Of a stretch of 64,000 nucleotides of DNA, positions 51,423-60,448 are shown one piece after another (the first letter of the stretch is position 1; each line of letters begins with the position of its first letter). Origin of the DNA: Phycisphaerae bacterium (lineage in GTDB: Bacteria; Planctomycetota; Phycisphaerae; UBA1845); contig JAJDDY010000041.1 of the NCBI GenBank assembly GCA_029260075.1, positions 56,082 through 120,081 on the forward strand, given 5' to 3'. A model generated the notes under the pieces. It saw nothing but the letters and a program-made list of their open reading frames with translations, was not told the origin of the DNA and did no database searches. The position numbers were made by a program, and so were the translations under genes.

Positions 51423-52613
51423 ATGGACCTAAAACAGTTTGAATCCTCGGGCGCCGGGCGGCTGGTACGGGCCGCCGAGGGCTACTGGGCTTTCGTACCG
51501 GCAGCGCCGCCCCGGCCGCTAGACTATGACGAGGAGACGGTCCTACTCCTGTCGCAGGCGGACGCTGGCCTGAGCGAGCTTTCCGGCCTCGGCCGACACC
51601 TCCCGAACCCACACCTGCTGATTAGTCCGTACGTTCGCCGCGAGGCCGTGCTTTCGTCGCGCATCGAGGGAACGAAGACGACCTTGACCGAACTCATGCT
51701 CGGCGAAGTCGACCCAAAGGCAATCGAGCAAGACCCAAACGACGTGGCCGAGGTACGCAACTACGTCCGGGCATTGGAGAAGGGCCTCCGCCAACTCAAG
51801 AAGCTCCCGCTGAGTCTGCGGCTCGTACGCGAGATCCATCGCGAACTCATGCGAGGTGTACGCGGTGAGCACGCGACGCCAGGGGAGTTCCGTCGATCCC
51901 AGAACTGGATAGGCCCACCGGGCAGCACGCCGGAGACGGCGACGTTCGTTCCACCTCCGCCAAACGAAATGACTGGAGCGCTTGCGGAATGGGAACGGTT
52001 CTTAAACACACGCAACGACCTTCCCGACCTCGTGCAATGCGCGCTGATGCACGAACAGTTTGAAGCGATCCATCCTTTTCTCGACGGCAATGGTCGTGTG
52101 GGGCGTTTGCTGATTACGTTGTTTCTTGTCGAGCGAGGTCGCCTGTCGCAACCCCTGCTCTACCTGTCCGCGTTCTTCGAAACCCATCGCCAGGAGTATT
52201 ACGACCGGCTTCAGGCCGTTCGCGCCGTCGGCGATTGGACCGGGTGGATACGGTTCTTCCTCAACGGCGTCAAGGAGGTCTCACTCGAAGCGGTCCTGCG
52301 GGCCGGGAAGCTGATGGATCTGCGGGAACGCTCCCGCCGTCGTCTCGAAGACCATGCAAAGGCGCTCGCTTTGTTGGATCGGTTGTTTCAGAACCCGTAT
52401 GTCACTGTGGCCCGCGCCGCTAAGATCCTCAAGACCACGAACCCGACGGCGCGTCAAGCGGTAAAGAAACTCGTGGAAGCTGGTGTGCTTGAGGAGACCA
52501 CCGGTCGCTCATGGGGTCAAGTGTTTCTGGCACGACCGATTCTCCGTGCGATCGAACAATCACCCATTCGAGGAGCGCGCCCCAAGAGGCGCGAAGCGGC
52601 TTCGGGCTCTTGA
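51423..52613 (+). CDS. Fic-family protein with N-terminal inhibitory helix
   Basis: A 396-residue protein: Fic N-terminal domain, catalytic motif HPFLDGNGRVGR (217-228) and a winged helix at about 320-380 (VARAAKILKTTNPTARQAVK). The segment SSRIEGT (78-84) is the inhibitory S/T-x-x-x-E-G motif of class II Fic proteins. It would transfer AMP to a hydroxyl of a target protein and be self-restrained. The full catalytic motif suggests activity. It lies 51 bases upstream of the NTPase gene and may be co-regulated. Confidence 0.92.
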   Translation: MDLKQFESSGAGRLVRAAEGYWAFVPAAPPRPLDYDEETVLLLSQADAGLSELSGLGRHLPNPHLLISPYVRREAVLSSRIEGTKTTLTELMLGEVDPKAIEQDPNDVAEVRNYVRALEKGLRQLKKLPLSLRLVREIHRELMRGVRGEHATPGEFRRSQNWIGPPGSTPETATFVPPPPNEMTGALAEWERFLNTRNDLPDLVQCALMHEQFEAIHPFLDGNGRVGRLLITLFLVERGRLSQPLLYLSAFFETHRQEYYDRLQAVRAVGDWTGWIRFFLNGVKEVSLEAVLRAGKLMDLRERSRRRLEDHAKALALLDRLFQNPYVTVARAAKILKTTNPTARQAVKKLVEAGVLEETTGRSWGQVFLARPILRAIEQSPIRGARPKRREAASGS

Positions 52614-52664
52614 CTATTGGCTCTATGCGCCGCTGGCTGGCCGCCGCATTTTCAGGAGGTGACA

Positions 52665-55600
52665 ATGATTACGCCGTTCCGCAGAATACACGATAAGCCG
52701 CCGGACAACCTGCTGCATCATCTCTTGCAGCGCGACGCGTCTCTGTGGGTCGATCGTGGCCTCGAGTGTACACAAGACGGAATCGACTTGCTGACCCGCC
52801 TCATCTCCTTGCCGTGGCGTATGGTCTTTTGTGAGTCATCGTCCAAGGAATTGGCGCAATCACTGAATCAGCGATCACAAGGCGACGAGGAGCTAAGGCA
52901 CCAGCGCGGGTTCCTATCAATTATCGCCAGCGCTTCCGGATATGTTCCATTGCAGAAGGGCCGGTCGCTGCCCGTATTCTTCCTGAACGGGCGCGCAGAC
53001 GCCGATTCGCGAGAGGAATCCGCAAATCTCGGGCCGAAGGCCAGCCTCAAGAGGCGACTCAATCTCATTGACCACCTCGTCGAAGACAAGCCACGAATGC
53101 TTGTCGTTCTTTCCGCCGACACAACAGCAGTCCTGGAGGAAGTTGCCTCGCTCTGGGATGAAGAAGACTTCCGCGCCGAATTGTGTGTTGTCGGTCAAGG
53201 TCAGCACACACTTGACTATATCGACGGCTGGCTTGCAGCGCCTGCGCATCCAACGATGGTCGACGTGTGCCAAGTCGGGATCGAGCAATTCGTCGCCGGT
53301 GTCACTCGCCATGTTGAGAGCCTAGTACGAGAAGACCGCATTGTCCTGCATCTGCGGACACCGGGTGGCGGGTTCAACGATATCGACGTGAGCGGTTGTG
53401 AGCTCACGGAATTCCCGCTTCTCGATCGTTACAGCCTTATTCAACAACGCGACATTCCCGAGTTGCTCGCCGAGGAACTCTCCGACGACGACGTCACGGC
53501 GTTTTTCGAGCGTTCCTCGTACTCCTGGAAGCCCTACGCGGCGGGACTTCCTTGGCGACGTTTCGAGCGCTGTGAGAAGACAGTGCTCAACGCTCTCCGA
53601 CAAATAGAAGCTCGGGGGCCTGCTCACAACGAGCTTATGCTCATCGTATCTGAGCCCGGCGCTGGGGGCACCACACTCGCTCGGCAAGTCGCCTACCAGG
53701 TCGCGAAAGAGGGTTATCCCACGCTCGTCGCGGGACAGGCGAGATTCCTGCCGGACCTTACGGAAGTCTCCCGCTTTATGTTGAGAGTTTGGCGAACGAT
53801 TTCCACCGCTTCGCTCGGCGAGACTGACGAGCAGGATCGCGAACCCACAGACCCATCGGATCTGGGAGAGATTCCGTGGCTTCTCGTATTCGATGTGCAC
53901 CACTGGCAAGGTCGCGAGGATGAGCTTCTGTCTTTCGGTCGCGCCCTTGGGGCAGAAGGGCGACCGGCAGTGCTAGTAGCAGTTGTTGAACACCCTGTCA
54001 CCGAAAGACTTCAGTCCGTCAGGGGCATCATCGGTGACGTGATCTCGCACGATGTCTCTGAAGATGAAACGTACGCCCTTGGCGACCATCTTAATCAATA
54101 CCTACGAAGTTCCCATCGCGATCGCTCCCGCCACGAATGGACGAGTTTCTGGCGCAATCATTCACCAAAGACCGGCTCCTTCGGCTATTTCCACGCGTCT
54201 TTCTGGGTGGCGCTCGAGTTCTGGCTCAAGCGGCAAATCGACATCGGCCGGTCCGTTCAGGCATGGTTATACGAGCAGTTTGTTGGTGCGGAACTTCCCG
54301 ACGGCGCTCGAAGGCTCCTGCTTCAGATCGCAGCTCTGGGTATTGAGCGCCTAACCCTCCCGGAGGCTCTACTCCCGGCTGCAGGCATCGATGAGTACCC
54401 CTATTCGTATACTCTTGAGGAACTGCGCCGAGAGGTTCCAGCGCTCGGTCTGACGTACATCAAGACGGCGTCTGATCGCCAGTGGGCAATCGGTCATGTT
54501 CTCCTGGCCCGGTATCTCATGAACGCAGCGTTCCGCGACAAGGGGATGCTGGATGCTCTCGGGCTCGGACAGTGCACCGACATTGTTCAGATGCGGTTGG
54601 CCCTTGTTCGTGACATCGCAACGCAAACTGCACTCGCACGACCCGCTCATCGCCCGCTCGCCTTGGAGCTCGCCGTCAACGTCCTCAAACTGGGACGAGA
54701 TGGAGGTAACCAGGAGTTCTTCCTTCGCTGGCGTGAGGTCCTCGACATCCTGGATGCCATGCCGGACGTGCTATGGAAAAGCAACCGCACGTTCGTCCAT
54801 CATGCAGCGATATCGCGCCGTCGTGTTGCGACGGATGGGCCCCTATTCGGCCTAACGCCTCCCGAGCGAAAGGAGCAGCTACAGTATGCCATTCAGGATC
54901 TCGAGTATGCGCTGGAAAACATACCGGCTGGCGACGATGATGACAGCGATGTCAACCTGAACAATTCTCTTGCTCGGGCATATCAGGACTTGGCGAATGT
55001 AGAGGAAGGGGAGGGTGCGTCACCAGATACGATTCGCGCGCTACGCGAGAAGGCTACGGCCGCAGCCCGCGCAGCGCAGAACGAAAACCCGAGCAACTCA
55101 TTTGTTCTTGAGACTCTCGCGAGAGATCTGATACAGAATGCTGAACTGTATGCAGATGCCAAGGTGGAGAATGCTTGTGAGGCACTCATGTACATCCATC
55201 AGGCGAGCAGCCTCGAATCCGCCCCACTCCGACTGGACCAACTGCGTCGGCTTCTCGAACAAGCACTTGCGCTAATAGGCGACACATCCGTTGAAGCACC
55301 ATTGAGCACTCTGTGCAGCTCGCGTGCACCACTCGGATTCCTTGCCAAAGCCTGGCTCGCGCTCGGCGAGCATCTTGCGCCAGCGCTTGAGCATGGCTTC
55401 GACGCGATTCCGACCGAGGCGATCGACCGTTCGCTGGGGATCGTGAAGGAGGTTCCGGCAGGGCAGGCCACATGGCCGATCCTCCTGCTGCATTATGATC
55501 TTCTTGTCGCGAGGCACCCCCACGGTTTTGACGAACAAATCAAGCTACTGGACGAGCTTCGAGGAACGGCACAGCGACCCACACTGCAACAGGAACTAGA

Positions 55601-55958
55601 ATACGCTGTTCTTCTTCACCAAGTCGGGCGACACCAAGAAGGGAACCAGGCCTTTAACGAGTATCGGCGCCGGCTGTTCACTGCTGATGCCTTCGTCAAG
55701 GTCCCTCCACGGCTTCGAATATTGCTGAGTCCAAAGGATCGCAAGCCCTTGATCTGTGAAGGAAAAGTCAGCGAAACCGGGAGCTATCGATCAAGATTGA
55801 TCGTCAAGGAGTTGTGGCGTGCTAAGGTGCCGTTTATCCCGCAGGACTGGGGGAAACTTCGCATTTCTGAGAAAACGCATCTGAAGTGTGCAATAGTATT
55901 CGGACCCAAAGGCCCCCTTGCTCAGAATCCGGAATCGGTACTGGGGAAGAGGGTGTGA
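52665..55958 (+). CDS. Large STAND-type NTPase, SAMD9-like architecture
   Basis: A 1097-residue protein with a perfect AGGAGGT site before the ATG. Residues 1-220 form an alpha/beta domain, perhaps SIR2-like (SLPVFFLNGRADAD, RMLVVLSADTTAV). A P-loop NTPase follows with SEPGAGGTTLARQVAYQVAK (329-348; the GGTTLAR form is shared with SAMD9-type STAND proteins) and Walker B WLLVFD (Asp410). Then come about 400 residues of helical, TPR-like sequence and a C-terminal beta-rich region (GKVSETGSYRSRLIVKE) that could be an OB fold. The SIR2-like/NTPase/TPR/OB order matches published SAMD9-family analysis. A phage- or stress-sensing switch is inferred. Confidence 0.6.
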   Translation: MITPFRRIHDKPPDNLLHHLLQRDASLWVDRGLECTQDGIDLLTRLISLPWRMVFCESSSKELAQSLNQRSQGDEELRHQRGFLSIIASASGYVPLQKGRSLPVFFLNGRADADSREESANLGPKASLKRRLNLIDHLVEDKPRMLVVLSADTTAVLEEVASLWDEEDFRAELCVVGQGQHTLDYIDGWLAAPAHPTMVDVCQVGIEQFVAGVTRHVESLVREDRIVLHLRTPGGGFNDIDVSGCELTEFPLLDRYSLIQQRDIPELLAEELSDDDVTAFFERSSYSWKPYAAGLPWRRFERCEKTVLNALRQIEARGPAHNELMLIVSEPGAGGTTLARQVAYQVAKEGYPTLVAGQARFLPDLTEVSRFMLRVWRTISTASLGETDEQDREPTDPSDLGEIPWLLVFDVHHWQGREDELLSFGRALGAEGRPAVLVAVVEHPVTERLQSVRGIIGDVISHDVSEDETYALGDHLNQYLRSSHRDRSRHEWTSFWRNHSPKTGSFGYFHASFWVALEFWLKRQIDIGRSVQAWLYEQFVGAELPDGARRLLLQIAALGIERLTLPEALLPAAGIDEYPYSYTLEELRREVPALGLTYIKTASDRQWAIGHVLLARYLMNAAFRDKGMLDALGLGQCTDIVQMRLALVRDIATQTALARPAHRPLALELAVNVLKLGRDGGNQEFFLRWREVLDILDAMPDVLWKSNRTFVHHAAISRRRVATDGPLFGLTPPERKEQLQYAIQDLEYALENIPAGDDDDSDVNLNNSLARAYQDLANVEEGEGASPDTIRALREKATAAARAAQNENPSNSFVLETLARDLIQNAELYADAKVENACEALMYIHQASSLESAPLRLDQLRRLLEQALALIGDTSVEAPLSTLCSSRAPLGFLAKAWLALGEHLAPALEHGFDAIPTEAIDRSLGIVKEVPAGQATWPILLLHYDLLVARHPHGFDEQIKLLDELRGTAQRPTLQQELEYAVLLHQVGRHQEGNQAFNEYRRRLFTADAFVKVPPRLRILLSPKDRKPLICEGKVSETGSYRSRLIVKELWRAKVPFIPQDWGKLRISEKTHLKCAIVFGPKGPLAQNPESVLGKRV

Positions 55959-56740
55959 ACCGGCAAGCGAGACATGGCGAGGGTTCCGGTGAACGCGACG
56001 CTCCTCTCTTGGGCGGACAGCCCGGCGATATCGTCCGTGCGTACGCCGGACGGAAGGGCTATCCTTTAGCAGGCCGCAATATAATTGTGGAAGGTACGAC
56101 GGACGTCGATCATCTCACAACCGCTGCAAGTGTGTACGAGGCTGAGGAGCATCTGGCACTTCTCGGAGAGGACCTCTCCGTATTCGCCGTCGGGGAACGC
56201 CAGGACGGAGGCACGAGGAACCTAGTCCAGGAGTTCCAGACTCTAAGGAACATCCTCAGAGTAGAACCGTATGCGCCGGAAGATGACGCCATTCGAATCA
56301 TTGCACTCTTAGACAAGGATAATGCTGGACAGAGAGCTATCTACACTCTGACCTCGCGAGAGGTTGGCTTCGTTGAGTTCCGTGACGTGTTTCCGGTGGC
56401 TCGCATCATGCCTCGCGACACACGCGACGCGAGGCAGCTCGCAAAGCGATTCCGGGAGAGGAATGCGCCATGGTCTATGATCGACTGTGAGATTGAGGAT
56501 CTTGTGGCAGATAACGTGCTCGCCTCATTCGCAGAGTCCAATCCCGAGGCTCTGCGTGGTGAACCGAGAAGAGTCGAGGGCGCGCATCATTATGAATGGG
56601 AAGGCCATGCCAAGCCGGCTCTTGCGCGATATGTGAACGAGAACGCGCTTCTTGACGATATCTCCGCGATCGTCGATTTACTGAAGTCGCTACGATACGC
56701 ACTCGATCTTGTGCCAGACGGCCAGCCACGGCCCGCGTAG
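55955..56740 (+). CDS. TOPRIM-domain protein
   Basis: A 261-residue protein with TOPRIM motifs NIIVEGTTDVDHL (Glu46, Asp50) and IIALLDKDNAG (Asp120, Asp122), as in OLD-family nucleases, primases and topoisomerases. There is no attached ATPase. The GTG start overlaps the stop of the NTPase gene (GTGA), so the two are translated together. By analogy with Gabija and OLD systems the pair would be an NTPase sensor and a nuclease effector; the substrate is unknown. The last 80 residues are unrecognised. Confidence 0.7.
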   Translation: MNRQARHGEGSGERDAPLLGGQPGDIVRAYAGRKGYPLAGRNIIVEGTTDVDHLTTAASVYEAEEHLALLGEDLSVFAVGERQDGGTRNLVQEFQTLRNILRVEPYAPEDDAIRIIALLDKDNAGQRAIYTLTSREVGFVEFRDVFPVARIMPRDTRDARQLAKRFRERNAPWSMIDCEIEDLVADNVLASFAESNPEALRGEPRRVEGAHHYEWEGHAKPALARYVNENALLDDISAIVDLLKSLRYALDLVPDGQPRPA

Positions 56741-57331
56741 TCAACATGGCGAGCTTGGGAGCCGTGGGCGTAGTCATGCAGGACTTCATGCGAAGTCGCA
56801 CGGAGGACGTGAAGTCTTGCAAGGCGATACTGAACGGCGAAATAACCGACGTGTGTTCACGATGGCAGCGGTGCTGCGGTCGAGTGGCCTGCGCCCCATT
56901 ATTTGGGCGACCGCCCCAGTGATCTTCGGCGGCTTGCGCTTCCGACACCTGCGACCCTTGGCGTCGGTCTTGCCGAACGATCGCGTCAACTGAAGCAGTA
57001 ACTCAGTTGCCGCCCCGATCGACGACTCCACCGCGAGGTGAACCCGCAACTGCCGGTGGGCTGTCCTCCCGGAGGCGCGCCGCTCGATCCGACGTTCCGA
57101 TCCGGCCTGGACCTTTGCTTGTCCCTCGAACCGTGTTCGCGCTCGCGGTCGGAATGCGCAGGGTTCTTCCGTGCGTCCCGTCGCCTCCGCTGCTGGACCT
57201 TCTTGTTCTCACGTTGCTTCTTACTGCTTCTTTTCGATGACATGATCTGATTCCCCCCGTTCATGAGTGTTTGAGACAATTACCTGACGGCGTGAGACAC
57301 TCTCCGCCGCCCCATTGATTTGTGTTCACCC
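56741..57331. other. Intergenic stretch between convergent blocks
   Basis: A 58-codon plus-strand frame from 56746 (MASLGAVGVVMQDFMRSRTE) reads like protein but has no ribosome binding site and no family. The minus-strand frame at 56986-57243 is listed separately. No terminator or repeat is clear. Confidence 0.35.
56986..57243 (-). CDS. Possible small basic protein
   Basis: An 85-residue frame starting MSSKRSSKKQRENKKVQQRR, extremely basic at its N terminus and less natural after residue 55. A GGGGGGAAT stretch lies upstream. It could be a small nucleic-acid-binding protein or chance. Low confidence. Confidence 0.3.
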   Translation of the reverse strand: MSSKRSSKKQRENKKVQQRRRRDARKNPAHSDREREHGSRDKQRSRPDRNVGSSGAPPGGQPTGSCGFTSRWSRRSGRQLSYCFS

Positions 57332-59317
57332 CTACGCAGCGTTCGCCATGGCAGGCGTGTAGTTCAGCCACAGCACTTCGGTGCGCTTGGCGTGCTTCTT
57401 GTTTGCCTTGTTGGAGGCGCTGCTGGTCGTCTCGATTTCGATGCGGTGCCATCCCGACAGCAGTTCGTCGTAGAGACTGCTGGCGTAACCGCTTAGCACG
57501 ACCTTGCCCTTGAATTGCTTCAGCCGAAGCAAAAGGCCTGCGTGGTCCACATCCGTCATCTCGTGGTCGTAGGAGTTGCGGTTACTCGGGTTGCGGGTCG
57601 AGTGGAGATAGGGAGGGTCGAGATAAGCAAGCGTGTCTTCGGAATCGAAGTCGTTGAGAATCTTGCTCCAGTGCCCGCACTCGATTTGCGCGCGCTTCAG
57701 CCGCAGCCCCGCGACCGCGAGGCGCTCAGGTAGGTTCCGCCACATGCTGGTACGGCTGCTGGCGCCGTTACCCGTTCGACCGACTGTTCGAGACCAGTCC
57801 GATGGACGCTTGGCCACGCCATTACGCGACTGCCGCGTTGCGACTATGAATGTCCACGCCCGTTCGACGTCGCTTGTCCACTTGCCGACCTTCATGGCCG
57901 CAAGGGCGTTGCAGTATTCTTCACGCGCCCACGGCGTGGCTTCAAGCAATTCTATAAGGTGTTTGCGCTGTCGGCGGTCGCGCAGTATCCTGAAGAAGTT
58001 CATGAGGTCGCCGTTCATGTCGTTGACCGTCTCCACCTTGCTTGGTGGCTTTGCGAAGAAGACGCTGCCCCCGCCGAAAAACGGTTCGACGTACGTTCGA
58101 TGCGGTGGAAAGACACTGACAATCTTGGGGCTGATTTTGTTCTTCGCGCCATACCAAGACATCGGAGACCACGTCGTGCCGCCGTTGCCGTTCGTTCGGC
58201 ACTCTTCGACTGGCGCACCTGCCGCGATGGATTTCTTGGTCGCGCTGCTTTTGCGCACGCGACTCGTAGATTTGGCGCTCGATGTGGACTTCCCAGTGAG
58301 CGCGGCGACAAGGCGTTCGGCTATCGCCTTGACCACCGGCACGGCCACGCTGTTGCCAAGCAGGTTGTATTGGCGCCCGATGCTGACAGATGAAAGGTCG
58401 TAACTTTCAGGGAACCCCATCGCGCGCTTGTACTCAAGCGGCGTGGGGCGACGCCATGTTCTGTCGGGACGGATGATGACGTTCTTCTCGGTACCGCTTT
58501 CGCGACTCAGTAGCGCGTTGAAGTGTGTGCGCTTGGCGAACATGAACCCGTGATTGCTGCCCTTGGCGCTGTTCATGTCCTTAGCGCGTAGCAGAGAGTT
58601 TCGATAGGTCTCCGAGAAGTTGAAACGCTCCGGCACATCGGCGTCCGGTTCCAGAATATCCTGGAGGTTGGTCGCCGGTGGTCCACCTTCTGGGAAACGG
58701 AACGCCTTAGCGCCGACCGAACGAAGAATCGCAACGATAAACAGTCGGCGTCTACTCTGCGGACACCCAAAGTTCCGCGCGTCGAGTACGGCGTGTTGGA
58801 CTTCATAGCCGAGGTCTTCCAATTGCGCCTTGAGGTTGGCGAAGGGACGACCGCCGTCGATGTGCATGAAGTTCTCGACGTTCTCCAACACGCATGCCTT
58901 GGGTTGCTTAGCCCGAAGGATTCGCAGGATGTGGTAAATCAGACGTCCACGAGGGTCGTTCATCCCGCGCCGCTTGCCCTGAAGGCTGTGGCTTTGGCAT
59001 GGGAACCCGGCGCAGAGAATGTCAAAGTCGGGTATGGCGTTAGCCTTGACCGCCGTGATGTCACCCGTCGGGTCGTCGCCGAAGTTGGCCTTGTACACGC
59101 GCGCCGCGTATCGATTGATTTCGCACGCCCACGCGCAGGCCACACCGATTGCCTGAAACGCGAGACGCATCCCACCACCACCTGAGAACGGGTCGGCAAT
59201 CGTCAATCCGGCCGTCTGCTTCACTTTGACCGCACGGTTACGATTGACGCCACCGCTTGATTTCGGCTTGGACTTCTTTGTTGAGGATATTTTGGTCGTC
59301 TTCTTTTGCTTCTTCAT
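57332..59317 (-). CDS. Fused cytosine-C5 and adenine-N6 DNA methyltransferase
   Basis: A 661-residue bifunctional enzyme. Residues 38-340 are a complete C5 methyltransferase: motif I DPFSGGGGM (42-50), catalytic GFPCQ (Cys107), ENV (145-147) and terminal GNSVAVPVVKAIA (321-333). After a serine/threonine/lysine-rich linker (341-375), residues 385-661 are a Dam-type (D12 class) adenine methyltransferase: SWYGAKNKI, VEPFFGGGSVFF (410-421) and catalytic DPPY (567-570). The start at 59317 has AGGGA upstream. No restriction enzyme is adjacent. It would methylate two bases, perhaps in two motifs, in one polypeptide. Confidence 0.9.
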   Translation of the reverse strand: MKKQKKTTKISSTKKSKPKSSGGVNRNRAVKVKQTAGLTIADPFSGGGGMRLAFQAIGVACAWACEINRYAARVYKANFGDDPTGDITAVKANAIPDFDILCAGFPCQSHSLQGKRRGMNDPRGRLIYHILRILRAKQPKACVLENVENFMHIDGGRPFANLKAQLEDLGYEVQHAVLDARNFGCPQSRRRLFIVAILRSVGAKAFRFPEGGPPATNLQDILEPDADVPERFNFSETYRNSLLRAKDMNSAKGSNHGFMFAKRTHFNALLSRESGTEKNVIIRPDRTWRRPTPLEYKRAMGFPESYDLSSVSIGRQYNLLGNSVAVPVVKAIAERLVAALTGKSTSSAKSTSRVRKSSATKKSIAAGAPVEECRTNGNGGTTWSPMSWYGAKNKISPKIVSVFPPHRTYVEPFFGGGSVFFAKPPSKVETVNDMNGDLMNFFRILRDRRQRKHLIELLEATPWAREEYCNALAAMKVGKWTSDVERAWTFIVATRQSRNGVAKRPSDWSRTVGRTGNGASSRTSMWRNLPERLAVAGLRLKRAQIECGHWSKILNDFDSEDTLAYLDPPYLHSTRNPSNRNSYDHEMTDVDHAGLLLRLKQFKGKVVLSGYASSLYDELLSGWHRIEIETTSSASNKANKKHAKRTEVLWLNYTPAMANAA

Positions 59318-59394
59318 CGTTCTGTCCCTTCCGTTATGAAACACTGTCAGTTCAAGATTCACTCGGGCGTCTACGCAGACGCCGTCACTTGTGG

Positions 59395-60405
59395 TTAGTG
59401 CAGGGGCTTTTGTCCCCGTAGCGCCGCGATGACATTCGCAGCTATTGCTTGCACGACGGGCACAGCCACCGAATTGCCCAGCAGCCTGTAGGCGTGCTTG
59501 TCATTGGCAGGCAGCTTGAAGCCTTCAGGGAACCCCTGGAATTTGCGGTACTCGTTCGGCGTCAGTCGCCGCCAACTTCCGTCGTCAGGGTCGAGGATGA
59601 TGTTGTCCTGCGACGTGTGCGCCGCGCTCAGGAGAGCATGCACGTGCGTGCGAGGCGCGAACCCGTACGACCACTTGTTCCCCTTAGCCCGCTGGATATC
59701 GCGTCTTCGCAGGAGGTCGTTCTTCTCTTCTGTGCCGATGAAGTAAGCGTCATCCACAAACTCATCGAGGAAGTCATCGCGGTTCGTCGCCAACCGGCCG
59801 CGCTTTGGCCATGCGAATGGGACGGTGCCCAACGACCGGTGAATCCCCACCATGAACATACGCCGACGACTGTGTGCCAAACTGAATTCACGCGCATTCA
59901 GGACGGCTTCGTAAACGACGTACCCTGCGGTGTTGAGCGCCGCGACAATCCGGTCGTGTGACCAGCGGTTGTTGGCGTGCCGAAGGCTGTCCACGTTCTC
60001 CAGGATGAACGCCGACGGCTGCTTCGCCGTGAGGATGCGAACAATGGCGTAGAACAATCGTCCGCGTGGGTCGGCGAGACCCAGCGCCTTGCCCTGCGTG
60101 CTGTAGGGCTGGCACGGATATCCGGCACAGAGGATGTCGTGGTCTGGCACTTCGACCGCGTTGACGGACGTGATGTCGCCCGTCGGGTCGTCGCCGTGGT
60201 TCTCCAGGTACCACTGCGCGGCGAGCGCGTCCTTCTCGCAAGACCAGACGCACATCGCAGCAAGCGCTTCGAGCGCCACGCGGAACCCGCCGATTCCGGC
60301 GAATAGGTCGATGAACCTGACCTTCTCGTGTTGGGTCTTACATGCGCCGTTGCCTTGGGTAGCTTTATTTCGGCGCGTACCTTCAGCCTTCGTGATTTTC
60401 TTCAT
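59395..60405 (-). CDS. Cytosine-C5 DNA methyltransferase
   Basis: A 336-residue enzyme with FIDLFAGIGG (31-40), GYPCQ (Cys98), ENV (136-138) and GNSVAVPVVQAIAANV near the C terminus. The target-recognition region (about 180-270) differs from those of its two neighbours, so a different sequence specificity is expected. The ATG at 60405 has AAGGAG upstream. It is 78 bases from the fusion gene and 44 bases from the third methyltransferase, all on one strand, suggesting one transcript and origin by tandem duplication. Confidence 0.93.
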   Translation of the reverse strand: MKKITKAEGTRRNKATQGNGACKTQHEKVRFIDLFAGIGGFRVALEALAAMCVWSCEKDALAAQWYLENHGDDPTGDITSVNAVEVPDHDILCAGYPCQPYSTQGKALGLADPRGRLFYAIVRILTAKQPSAFILENVDSLRHANNRWSHDRIVAALNTAGYVVYEAVLNAREFSLAHSRRRMFMVGIHRSLGTVPFAWPKRGRLATNRDDFLDEFVDDAYFIGTEEKNDLLRRRDIQRAKGNKWSYGFAPRTHVHALLSAAHTSQDNIILDPDDGSWRRLTPNEYRKFQGFPEGFKLPANDKHAYRLLGNSVAVPVVQAIAANVIAALRGQKPLH

Positions 60406-60448
60406 CGCATTTTCTCCTTGATTAGTTGTTAGACTGGTGGGCTTCCCG

